Positions 52,401 through 64,000 of a stretch of 64,000 nt of DNA are shown here, piece after piece. The stretch comes from Zygnema circumcarinatum. Lineage: Eukaryota > Streptophyta > Zygnematophyceae > Zygnematales > Zygnemataceae. Each line of letters opens with the position of its first letter. Positions within the stretch are counted from its first letter, which is position 1. The translations under genes and the position numbers were made by a program. The notes below the pieces were generated by a model that saw only the letters and a program-made list of their open reading frames with translations, was not told the origin of the DNA and made no database searches. Location of the stretch: positions 1,023,995 to 1,087,994 of the forward strand of contig CM074807.1 in NCBI GenBank assembly GCA_037447605.1, given 5' to 3'.

Positions 52401-55400
52401 GAGCAACTACTGTTTGTCTGAATTCCTTCAGCGAGCAGAGACGACCACTGCCTTTCTTCCTGCAATTTGAGACTTGCAGCCGTAGAGTCCACATCTGCGC
52501 CTAGAAAGGATGAGGAGCCGCCACCAAGTTGCGGCCACTCTTCATCACTGGGAACAACGCGTAGATCTGTTTCCTTGCGATTATATTCTCTTGCCTCTTC
52601 CGAGTTGATGTCAATCGAATTTGAGGTCTCAATAGCAACGATCTCATTCACACTGTAAGCATCGAAAGAATCGTCTGCTGAACCGTCAGATGAGCCACTG
52701 AATCCCGGCGGAAATTGGCGGTAGGCGGCCAAGAGGTGGAGTGTATTGTTGTTAACACTGTTACAAGATGAAAGGTCGACTTCCTCCAGCTGACAAGCAA
52801 AACCTAGCCACAGCTATCAGGAAAGGCAGGGGATGGCATTGTTGCGAGAGGTCCATGCCTTGCAATGAGCCGATATGTGTGTGGCACATAGGACAGCGTG
52901 ATAAATGCAAAATATTAACATCAAAACGAAATAAGAGAATAAACAGACAAGTCCTAAGCAAGGACATAATTTCTCCATGTTTTGCGTCTAAAATTTGTAA
53001 GGTCTGCTTTGACTGCAGTTGTGAATACAAAGCAATTCCTAATGAGTTCACGCTCCTCACCTTACCATGCACCGCAAGTAAAGCAGCTATATCCACATCA
53101 TCCAGTTGATGACATCCATGGAGATCGACTTCTGCCAAGGACCGCAGAATGTACACACCAGAAGCTAGGCTCACTCGACCGACGTGGTCTACTTCCAGCG
53201 AATTAGAGATGTATGTCCAAGGCAAAGCTGTGCTTTCTTTACTGGCAATTGAAGGGGAAATAACTGTCTTTGATTTGGGATGCTTCACGTTCGCATCATA
53301 AGAATGGCCGTAATTTGCCATAGGTATAGACAATCCTGCTGCTGCTTCGAAAATAGGAATAAAACTTGTCATGCTCTCTCCTGCCAAATAACCCAAAGTA
53401 ATTTCCTTCATCAATAACTCTCTCTCCACAAATTACTGCTTGTTTGGCTTCTTATTCGCAATAGACCAATTATTTGCATAATCCGATCATGCGAGATCTG
53501 ATCTCTAAAAGTAACTCTACATCTACACTGAGGCATAGCGAAAAAAAGATACGACAATAACATATGTAATGCTGCAGATTCATGATACTGTGACTGGAAA
53601 CTTGACTGTCGTTTTGGATGTTCAAGAAACTTTGTTAAGTCTTAGAAACGGGACTCGAGTTGGATAGAACCTTATCCCAAATCAAAACATATTGCTGATC
53701 ATTGTCCAAGTTAAACCCTAAGACCACGAAACCACCCATTGAACAATTGAACAATCAACCTCATGATAGCACAACATTTGGCCACCTCTCCTATCCTACG
53801 CTAAAAACAGGGACCAACTTGAAGCTGCAAGCTCAAGACAGGTGATGCGGCAGCTGGACATTTACCACATGGTCGAAAGCTTAATCTCCTCAGGTTCTTA
53901 TGTGCGCCAACCTGACAACAGAGTATACAGCAAGAACGTCTCAATGACTTCTCTGGACATCGAAGGACTCTCAATCATAAGAAGGCCATTTGACTTTGCT
54001 CCAACGCTCACGAGCAGCTGCCAACTCCTTCGGTGTCCGTGATAATTATGCATGAAAGCAATGAGCAAAGCATCTCACCAAGCCGACCAAATCACGAATA
54101 GGAACACCCCTGGGCAACACTAGAACTCGCACACCATTGCGTATCTCTTGTATGGATAAAGCCAAGAACTTGCAGACCTGCATCCATCAAAGACGTGTTG
54201 GATAGTCAATGAAGCTTAACTTGCCAATAGTAGAGCAACAATAATGCATGGTGGCTCAGTCCAAGCACAACAGAACTGCATGTCACGGCCGCAAAACCTT
54301 CATAAACTTAAAGTTTGAAGATCTCTAGCAGGGCAAGTGCAATAGGCTCGTCCGCTTTATGCAACTTCAGAATAAATGAATGAACAAGTAAACTCTTGAG
54401 AAAGATGTACGACAGTTAAAATTCTCAGAACAATGTGTGGTAAAAACAAAGTCAAAATGTATAGTAAAAAGATACTTGGAAACAAAAATATGATGTGTCG
54501 TTATGAATTAATTCACAGTTCACAGCAGAACTGAACTAATGAAATAGTTAAAAATAAGGTATCGACTTACACATGCCATTCTTGCCCGTTCTCGAGCAGT
54601 AAGCCGCTCGAAAATGAGAAGCTGCAATATTTCTGGAAGTTGGCTCCAATAATCGACAGCTTCCTGCTGCTCGCCATCAACAGCATTTGTTGTCCATGAG
54701 TCTTGATTGTTCATCCCAAAAGGTCCTCCCCGACAAGAAACATCCTGCTCCGCTCTTACGGTTTGCAACGAACCATGCTTCTCCCTTTCATTATCAGTAG
54801 CAAGAGCTGCTGAAGGGACTGAAGGCTCAGATACATATTTTTGCGGTTCCGAAATAGTGGCCGAACCCTCAGCTTTTGCCAATGAACTCTCACCATCTTC
54901 AACTGACACGCTAACACTTGAAATCGAACCTTGCACTTGCTGAGCCAGGCCTAGCAGCCGGTTTGCTGCCAGATCGACGGAAAAGTTCGCCCATTCATAA
55001 GCCTGAACAGGAGAAAAGGCAAGAGTTCCCACAACTCATTTGCGAACGCCTGTACGAAGGTTACTATGTTGCCTTGTAAGCATGGAATGCTGCAATAAGC
55101 AGAAGTTGCACAACCCTTGTGTTCAAAAAAATAACAGCCGTAAAACAAGTGCTACATGGGAAGGAAGTGCCAGGCGCTGAGATGTGACGGCTATACATAT
55201 ATACCCACGGCTATGTGGGTAGAATGTACCAAAAGAACATCCGCGGAGGAGAAACTCGACAAGAACATCTCATTTAAAGCAGCGAGCCCTGCGATTTCCT
55301 TTGCTTCCAAGGTCCTTCCTTTTAGAATCAAGCCTCCAGCTGCAGCGTCTCCATGGGCAGGGGCCCCTGGCTCCGGCCTCAAGTCCACTACCTCCGACCT

Positions 55401-55544
55401 TTTGCCTTTCTTCTTGCTCTTCTGCTTGCTCTTCGACCTGGAAACTGCGTCCTCCTCTTCCTCCCGAGAGAGAGCTTCCGAGCAGTCCCCGTAGTACGCC
55501 TCGTTCTTGCGTCCTGAAGCCCTCGAGCCCCGTCCTGACGCCAT
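49497..55544 (-). CDS. Large F-box/leucine-rich-repeat protein
   Basis: Ten exons join in phase: 55544-55230, 55002-54571, 54177-54079, 54017-53912, 53380-53061, 52789-51662, 51487-51293, 50787-50450, 50261-50132, 49637-49497; 1067 aa. After a Lys/Ser-rich start (SRSKSKQKSKKKGKR) and an acidic region comes the F-box (~235-270: YWSQLPEILQLLIFERLTAR, split by an intron). The LRRs are of the Cys-containing F-box type (LAEVDLHGCHQLDDVDIAAL, LEEVDLSSCNSVNN, LSLNLAHCLNLSSL, LEDLNLSGCLGVQQVDI). Exon 6 inserts ~330 aa of acidic, Ser/Glu-rich, probably disordered sequence between LRR blocks. The likely job is substrate receptor of an SCF ubiquitin ligase; the nearest plant relatives I know are FBL15/SLOMO-like proteins, but the match is only in the repeats. 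Exon 4 (54017-53912) is the least certain. Confidence 0.85.
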
Positions 55545-57942
<2,398 letters not shown>

Positions 57943-58672
57943 TCTTTCATATACGCATTTAGTCAGACGGGCTGTGAACACCGAGGGGGAAGCAGGCTGG
58001 AAATAAGTTAGTTGCTTGATTGCTAACAGGGATCGTCCTTGTGCGACATTTTGCAGCATGTGCGACATTTTGAAGCTAGTTATGCCTGGAAAATAGGCTT
58101 GCGTTTCTTCTCCCCTGCAGAGAGAGGCCTGCTTTCATGCCTCCTTAGTCCTCGGCATTGGTGGATGGTGATAGTATGCATCACCACTCCGTTCGTGTAC
58201 AGCCATGCGGCGATGTTCTTTTATTCACTCGCTCACTCTGTCATCGCTAAATGACGTAGAGAAAAGGCTTCAGTGTACGGAAGGATTTTCCACCTGTTCT
58301 TTTCTATAGGCGGAGTCCACTTGTAGGTCTGCCATTGATACTGTTCTTTAACCATTTGCACTGAAAGTGCCATTGGACAACCTTCTCGTGCCCATGTTGA
58401 TCTTGACCTTGAGTGTGGCTGACCTTGGAGAGTGGCTCTTCCTGAGTTTTAACTCCTGGAGAGAAAAGTTTAAAATCTTGGAGAGAAAAGTTAAAACTCT
58501 TGGAGAAAAGCGTTTAACTCCAGTCCACCCAAGTGATTCTGTTTTAGATGTTTGCAAAATGAGGTGGTTCCATACTGGCTGCTTGTAACTGCTGACCCTG
58601 GATATCAAAAAATCGAAGTGCGAGTCAGGAATGTGATTGAATTGTATGGAAATGCTGCATAGGTCTTACTAT

Positions 58673-58950
58673 TCGATCGACCATTCGAATTGGTTGCGAA
58701 CCATTGATTCGCGACCCAGCCAACCATTACCAATGGTTGTAACCATTGGATTCAGTGGCTTTCTACCATTGCCAATGGTTCGAACCGTTGATTTGCGACC
58801 CGAGCAACCAATGTTTCCAGCCATTGCCGTCGGACCAAAACAACCATTGCCAATGGTCGCAACCATTGGTTGACAATGGTTGCCAACCATTCGACTGCCT
58901 GCCAACCATTGGACGTCCAACCATTGCCATCCAATGGTCGTCCAATGGTT
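58673..58950. repeat. Array of CCATTG/CAATGG palindromic words
   Basis: Within 278 bp the word CCATT occurs about 11 times and its inverse AATGG about 6 times, often as back-to-back palindromes such as accattgccaatggt. Spacing is irregular (9-35 bp), so this is not a simple tandem repeat. A longer direct repeat (cgaaccRttgatt, then gcgacccRgc) occurs at 58696 and 58781. Confidence 0.85.
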
Positions 58951-59154
58951 GAAGATCCTACGGTCCGACCTGTGAAGCGTTGTAACTCACAGTGCTGTTT
59001 CCATGCAAGGAAAGCCAGGGGCACATGGAGATAGTTTCAACGTTAGAGTGTACGGTCAACGGCGGGCGCACATGATGCATGCCATGCACGCATTAACTGT
59101 ACGGACTCGACGCGTGTCAACGTGCAATCCAATAGACCGTCCGATCACGATGAT

Positions 59155-59217
59155 TCGTACGGTCCACATTGAACCACTCTCCCCGAGGTTAAGCGCGGTT
59201 CAATGTGGACCGTACGA
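59155..59217. repeat. Perfect 21-bp-arm inverted repeat (hairpin)
   Basis: The left arm 59155-59175 (tcgtacggtccacattgaac plus c) and the right arm 59197-59217 are exact reverse complements, separated by a 21-nt loop. The stem has about 48% G+C. Confidence 0.95.
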
Positions 59218-59399
59218 CATGCATAGAGCGGTAAAATTTTCCAGCAGCCGTCGATTCGTTCCAGTGGCTCCATCCTGACCGTCCGCACCCGCCCATTAAC
59301 ATTGAGGGGAACCTGCAGAAGCCTCATCTTACCGCGCCATCATTCGCCTTGCCCGGCTCTTCCTTTTTCCATAGTTTCTCAAAAAACACTTGCGCCATA

Positions 59400-62300
59400 A
59401 TGAATTTCATTCAAGAAACTGAGAGCGGCTGTAGCCAGGTTGTAGAATCCAGGAGACGAGACGCGCCTGAATTCTCAAGGACGCGAGAAGTTGAGAAACT
59501 CCAACGATTGGGGCTCTCCCTAAAGCACATCCACCCTGCTCTTGAAGCAGCTGATGGTAGGGTCACCGAACTCCATTCTTCCTTTCTTTTCTTTACCGTC
59601 CTCGCTTCTATGTCACATTTTACGTCTAGATTGCCCTTTTTCGTGCCTCTTTCGTGCCTCTCAAAGGCTGACCTGTCCTAGTGATAGAATCTGTTGGAAG
59701 AAAACCTTTTGGGAAGTCATGAAGTCATTAGATAATCACAAGTCTGTACGGATTATAAAATCTCTCACCCCGATTTTTTCGTATCTCTTATGCATGTACT
59801 TTTAACTACTCTCTCTCCCTTTTGCCTCTCCCTCTCACATTTCAGTGCTTTACTGAAATATCCCTCGTGTTGTAACTCGGTGTAGGAGATCTGAACAAAG
59901 CCGCTGAGTGGGCCTTCTCCCTCTGTCAACTTGAGCAAAGCGGATTTTCCCTCGAATCTAGCCTGAAGGCCTTGAAAGAAACTAATGGTATGTTCGTCCA
60001 TTTAGAGAGAGAGAGCAAGAAAGGGGATGGAGAGGGAGAGAGGAGAGTGGGGGGGGGAAGGGGGGAAAGAGGGGAAGGGAGTGGGGGACGGAGAGGGCAG
60101 GTAGTGGGAAAGGGAGGGGGGAGGGGGTTGTGGGAAGGAAAGGGAAGAGGTGGAGGGAAAGAGAGGGAAAGGGAAATAATGGGGGAGGGAACGTGAAGGA
60201 AAGAGGAAGCAAGGGAGTGTGGGGAAGAGGGAGAGTGTGACAGGGGGAGGGACGAGGGAGAGGAAGTAGAGGGAGAGGGGCAGAAAAGGGAGTGGGCGAG
60301 GGTGAGAAGTAGGGGAGGTGAAACAGGGAGAGAGAGAAAGGGGGGGGAGAAAGTGACGGAGAGAGTGAACGAGGGAGAGGGGGAGGGCGAGAGAATAGTG
60401 TAGTGTACAATAGGGGTATAGTACAACGTAGTACACTTTACGGTCGTTAGCCGATGTCGGCGGTCCTTGGTTGATACGGTCACAGTCTGAACAGGCGCTA
60501 GAGCGCTGTTCTGAGTCGGAAGACTTTCGGGTTTAAATAGGACACGTGGCGGGCGGCGATAGGCCGCGCCACCAGTGGAGTCCGCTTAGGTTTATAAGTG
60601 TTGTGTGGACACGTGGCGCGCGACGATAGGTCGCGCGGCTATGAGTTAGCTTAGTACGGATAATTGGAGGCGCGAAGGAGCACGGAAGGTTCGGAGCGAC
60701 AGAGGAGCTTTCGGAAGGGAGTTTCAGTACGGACGCTCCCCTTCCCATGGCGGCCTCCCGAGCTGAGTTCCCGCGCGGCGCGGAGCGAACTCCAGAAGGC
60801 GGCGGAGCGACCTCGACGACATGGAGGTGGAACGCGGTGGCACGCGGTGTAACGTGGAGGTGCTTCAGCGGCCAGTATTTAGTGTGCTTAGAGCATAGTG
60901 TTAGTAACCCTTAGAACCTTGCATCTCGGCTTGTGGTGCTGAGTGTAGAGGCCTGCTGTATGGGCAGCAGTAGATAGGAGTGATACAGCAGCAGTAGATA
61001 GGAGTGATACAGCAGCAGTAGATAGGAGTGTAGGGCAGAGCAGTAGGAATCGCCTGAGGGCTGAATTTCTGTGTGTAACCCTTCTTATCTATTTTTTAAG
61101 GAGTTTTGAGCCGGTGGGGCTTTCTCCTCTTACTTCACTTCTCGGTGTCATTTCTCTTCAGTCTTCATTCTCTCTTTCCGTTGTGTGCATTGGGGAGGGT
61201 GTGTTCGCTGAAGTGCAAGGATGTCTGAGAGTGCAGCAAGTGAGAGAGACCAGGCTCTAGTTTCCAACAAATAGAGCCTTTTTCTTTGGTGAAAACAGTC
61301 AGGTTGTAACGACATACACTTATTCATCAGAGGTGAAATTGTAATTTCGCGCTTTTCAAACGCGTTTTCGTTCCGTCGGTCTTTTCTTCTTTTGATTACA
61401 TTTGATTTTAAAGACAATCTTTGTTTTATTTGTGATTAGGAAGCTTTGCTCGAGCCCTAGATTGGTGCATCGACCAATATGTTAAGGTAGAGATTGGGCA
61501 GCCACCTTCGTCGAAGGTACATTTCGTCCTCTTTGCAAAATATCTGTAAGAGAAGCATTTTTTCTACTTATGTGATTGCTGACATTCGGCATTCTTCCTT
61601 TGGCCTTTTTTCAGCGCTTAGGAAAAAAACAGTGTTCGAGTTTCTTAATTCAAATTGTGTGTTTGCTACCCTGTTGTAATACCCATAACAGTATCATTTG
61701 TAATTGCGAGTTCAGATGGAAGTGGATGAGGAGCGATCGGACGATGATTGGGAGGAGGAGGAAGAGGAACATGTTACATGGATCAAAAAGAAAACAGGAT
61801 CTTCTGTTAGCAAACGCTTGCCCTCCATGAACTGCAACCCAACTTTTTACTTTTATTATGAAAACGTTCGGAAGGGTTGTCCATGGAAAGAGTTTTCTCA
61901 GTCCTTGTGGGGGGCTCGTGTCGAGTTTATTGATGCTAAAGAATTTTCGGCATGTCGGAGACTTAGGGGGTATCTGCATAACCTTCCACGAGAAGGTCGA
62001 GTGAAACCAAAATATTTGGCCAGAACTATTCAAGAAGTTTTGCCAATTACTAAAAAGTATTGGCCTCTGTGGGATTCTCGAACGAAGTTGAATTGCATCA
62101 ACACGAAACGAGGGCCTACAAGTGTTATGAATTGTATCAGTAAGTGGTTGGAGGAGGAAGAAGGGAGGCCTTCAAAACCGACTCAAAAAAAAATAATGAA
62201 ACTTTGCAGAAAGTGGAATTTTGTGTGGACAAGACCAAACCAAGTGTCAAACTTGGAATGTCCTGAAATTGAAAAGTTTCTTGGATTCCCAGAAGGGCAC

Positions 62301-62813
62301 ACTCGGTCAATAAATGGGATTATAGCGAGGTTGAAGGCATTAGGGAATAGCTTTCATGTTCCCACAATTGAGTACCATCTCTCAGTGCTTCAACGAAAAT
62401 TCCCAAATGGAATCAATGTACTTTCGCTTTTTGATGGGATTGGAGGAGCAGCAGTGGCTTTATTTCAATCTGGGATAAAAATTAATGTGTACATCTCTGT
62501 TGAGAGCAATGAAAGTTCTCAAAGAGCGGCAAAGAGTTATTTTCAAGAAAGAATACCGGATGGGGGACGTCTGATCCTGGAAAAATGGGTAGAAGGATTA
62601 GATAGGGCGAAGCTTAAAGAATATGTTTTGAAGTATGGAAAATTTGATTTACTTATAGGTGGGAGCCCTTGTGATAATTTCACAGGAAATAATCGCGTTT
62701 CTAAGAACAAGCTTACAGGGAGGTGTGGGATTTTAGGGAAGACTGGGCGTTTGTTTTTTCAGTTTCATAGGATTGCGAAAACATTAGAAAATATTCAAAA
62801 AGGACTCGGGTAG
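59400..62813 (+). CDS. DRM: DRM-type de novo DNA methyltransferase with tandem UBA domains
   Basis: Four exons join in phase: 59400-59556, 59886-59987, 61440-61486, 61716-62813; 467 aa. Two UBA domains lie first (REVEKLQRLGLSLKHIHPAL..GDLNKAAEWAF and LEQSGFSLESSLKALKETNG..ARALDWCI). An acidic linker precedes the rearranged cytosine methyltransferase domain: FYFYYENV (motif VI, ~151), CRKWNFVW, LGNSFHVPTIEYHLSVL (IX/X), then INVLSLFDGIGGAAVAL (motif I) and LLIGGSPCDNFTGNNR with the catalytic Cys at ~421 (motif IV). This VI-IX-X-I-IV order is the hallmark of plant DRMs, which set new methylation under small-RNA guidance. All key residues are intact. Plant DRMs often have three UBAs in ~600 aa, so this is a short form. 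Intron 2 (1452 bp) is full of repeats. Confidence 0.95.
59988..61439. other. Repeat-filled second intron of the DRM gene
   Basis: 60004-60390 is a ~390-bp purine-rich (GGAGGGAAA-like) tract. 60396-60436 contains a short inverted repeat (agtgtac/gtacact). 60540-60640 has two diverged direct copies starting acacgtggcgNgcgRcgata, 67 bp apart. A 24-bp tandem repeat is at 60964-61032. The GC-rich middle with TTTAAATA (60532) and ACACGTGGC looks promoter-like and may be a captured element or a solo LTR. Confidence 0.6.
60964..61032. repeat. 24-bp tandem repeat, ~2.9 copies
   Basis: The unit is agcagtagataggagtgata plus cagc, essentially identical in all copies; it lies within DRM intron 2. Confidence 0.93.
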
Positions 62814-64000
62814 TTCAATGTCGGGAGCCAGTTTTGTTGTTAAAGACATTCAAAAAAATACTTGACATGTTAATGTTTTGTAGAACTTCACTTCATTGCA
62901 TGGAATACGACATAATGTTTGTCATCATTTTTTAGTGGTAAGAAAAGCATTGCATTGCAGTGAATTGGATGCTTGTAATTGTATGGATGTGATGAATGTT
63001 TATTGGATGAAATTGACCAACTCTAAAATTGAAATACAACAGAGCCTACGTATGGCTTCTTTAGGGAGGGGGAGAAGAGAGAGGGCGAGGCAGGCGGGGA
63101 AGAGGTGGAAGGGAGAGGGAGACGGAAGGTCAAACTATTTTCACAAATTTCAGACGTGTCGTGAATCGAAGATTATCGGGGATTATATGGCGAACAAAGC
63201 GTGTGAACGCTCGTGCATGTAACGAATTGGGAAAGTGAGTGGAAAAAGGGAGAAAAATGGAGAAAGACGGAGAAGAAGGGGAGAAGGCGAGGAATGAGTT
63301 GGGAGAGAGGACGAGGGGGCAGGACAAGAGGAGGGAGGTCGATTGATTTCCACAAAAATTCTGACAGACTGTGCTTTGCGTGAAGTGTCGTGAATGTTTG
63401 CACGAGCATTCCAAAGCAAGCAAAAGGAAAGAGCCCATCCGTAAGAAGCCCATACGTAGCCAATCTCAATTAGTCCCAAATGGTCAATTTCAATAAGTCG
63501 ACCGGTCGTTCCCTTCGCGTTCCAAATGGCTGCTATTACTATAGTTCTTATTTTCTTCAATGTCGGGAAATGCGCTCAGCGGCCTTTTGAAGCTCACCAG
63601 TATACGAATCAAAGATAGTAAAGCGACTCTACAAGTTGCGTTCATCGTACTGAAAATGAAAAGTCAACCAAGCTCTATCTCGGTTCTCGTCCCCGCATGT
63701 TGCTTATACTAAACAGGTCTGCTGCAACAAAGACCAGATTCTATAACCCTAAAGAGTCTAAGAGCCTCTCACAAGTCAACCTCAGTCCATCCATGACAGT
63801 TTCTGTTGAAACTCTTTGCCAATTCCCATCGTTAATGCCTCCTTTTCCTAAGGCGCTTCGTGCAAGTCATTGTCTCGAGGAGGCCGCTTCTACTTCAACA
63901 AGTCCTCAGCTCGTGTCCATAGGCGCAGGTCCCAAGTCAGCTGGGTGACTAAGAGGTGTGGTCGGTGGCCCTGCCTGCACTCGAGCTTGTAAGTTTGGCG
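62814..64000. other. DRM 3' flank; no gene recognised
   Basis: Frames such as 62896-63222 and 63697-63948 have no family motif and no splice logic. 63060-63130 and 63225-63330 are purine-rich; the words cgtgtcgtgaatcg and agtgtcgtgaatg recur at 63155 and 63385. A gene beginning beyond 64000 cannot be excluded. Confidence 0.5.

Larger units (their letters stand above)
57943..59399. other. Intergenic: ARL5 3' flank, palindrome array, hairpin, DRM promoter
   Basis: 58440-58510 has three near-repeats of cttggagagaaaagttaaaa. 58673-58950 is an array of CCATTG/CAATGG words, and 59155-59217 is a perfect-arm hairpin. The promoter of the methyltransferase is in about 59230-59399. The frames 58039-58254 and 58367-58588 have no recognisable motif. 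Confidence 0.55.

Noticed and set aside
59926-60483. Pro/Ser/Leu-rich frames over 400 bp on the minus strand
   Set aside because: Products of the purine-rich tract in DRM intron 2; all three minus frames are open in the same way.
60396-61140. Solo LTR with TG...CA ends
   Set aside because: Promoter-like features are present, but I could not find matching ends, a target-site duplication or a second copy in the window; kept only as a hypothesis.

Overview
The window is nuclear DNA of a streptophyte: a charophyte alga, bryophyte or other early-diverging plant. Three things point there. The genes have many short GT-AG introns. There are plant-type TTTAGGG-like repeats in several places. The gene content is plant: a plastid-type glucose-6-phosphate dehydrogenase with its redox cysteine pair, a DRM-type rearranged DNA methyltransferase, an NTMC2-type SMP/C2 tether, and a two-member plant-style F-box set. 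I cannot name the species. There is one 10-N gap (21171-21180).

I rebuilt exons by hand from open frames, GT/GC-AG sites and phase agreement. Order: C-terminal exon of a cysteine-synthase-like PLP enzyme (+, 105-399); glutaredoxin-like DUF836 protein (+, 1038-2663); FAM135-like serine esterase (-, 3535-11259); MFS transporter of SLC43/FMP42 type (-, 12904-15915); SMP/C2 lipid-transfer tether (+, 17620-23871); Myb/SANT-like DNA-binding protein with duplicated first exons (-, 25302-28177 or to 28727); MltB-type lytic murein transglycosylase (+, 29164-32477); F-box protein with an unrecognised C-terminal part (+, 33951-36762); plastidic G6PDH (-, 38771-43591); PITH-domain protein (+, 45928-48813); large F-box/LRR protein (-, 49497-55544); ARL5-type small GTPase (+, 56651-57942); DRM-type methyltransferase with tandem UBA domains (+, 59400-62813).

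These are unlinked housekeeping and regulatory genes; no operon-like pathway joins them. The most striking coding feature is the MltB-like gene: a bacterial cell-wall-cleaving enzyme split by six spliceosomal introns, with its catalytic Glu and QFMPSS motif intact. That fits either plastid peptidoglycan remodelling or an old transfer from bacteria.

The non-coding DNA is rich in structure: interstitial telomere-like tracts, long GA/AAG microsatellites, a small TIR element nested in a larger foldback-like element (44.0-45.1 kb), a short repeat family dispersed through the window, an array of CCATTG/CAATGG palindromes (58.7-58.95 kb), a 21-nt perfect hairpin (59.16-59.22 kb), a cluster of CACGTG boxes in a divergent promoter (16.4-17.3 kb), and a duplicated 3' splice site embedded in telomere-like repeats (22.4-22.6 kb).
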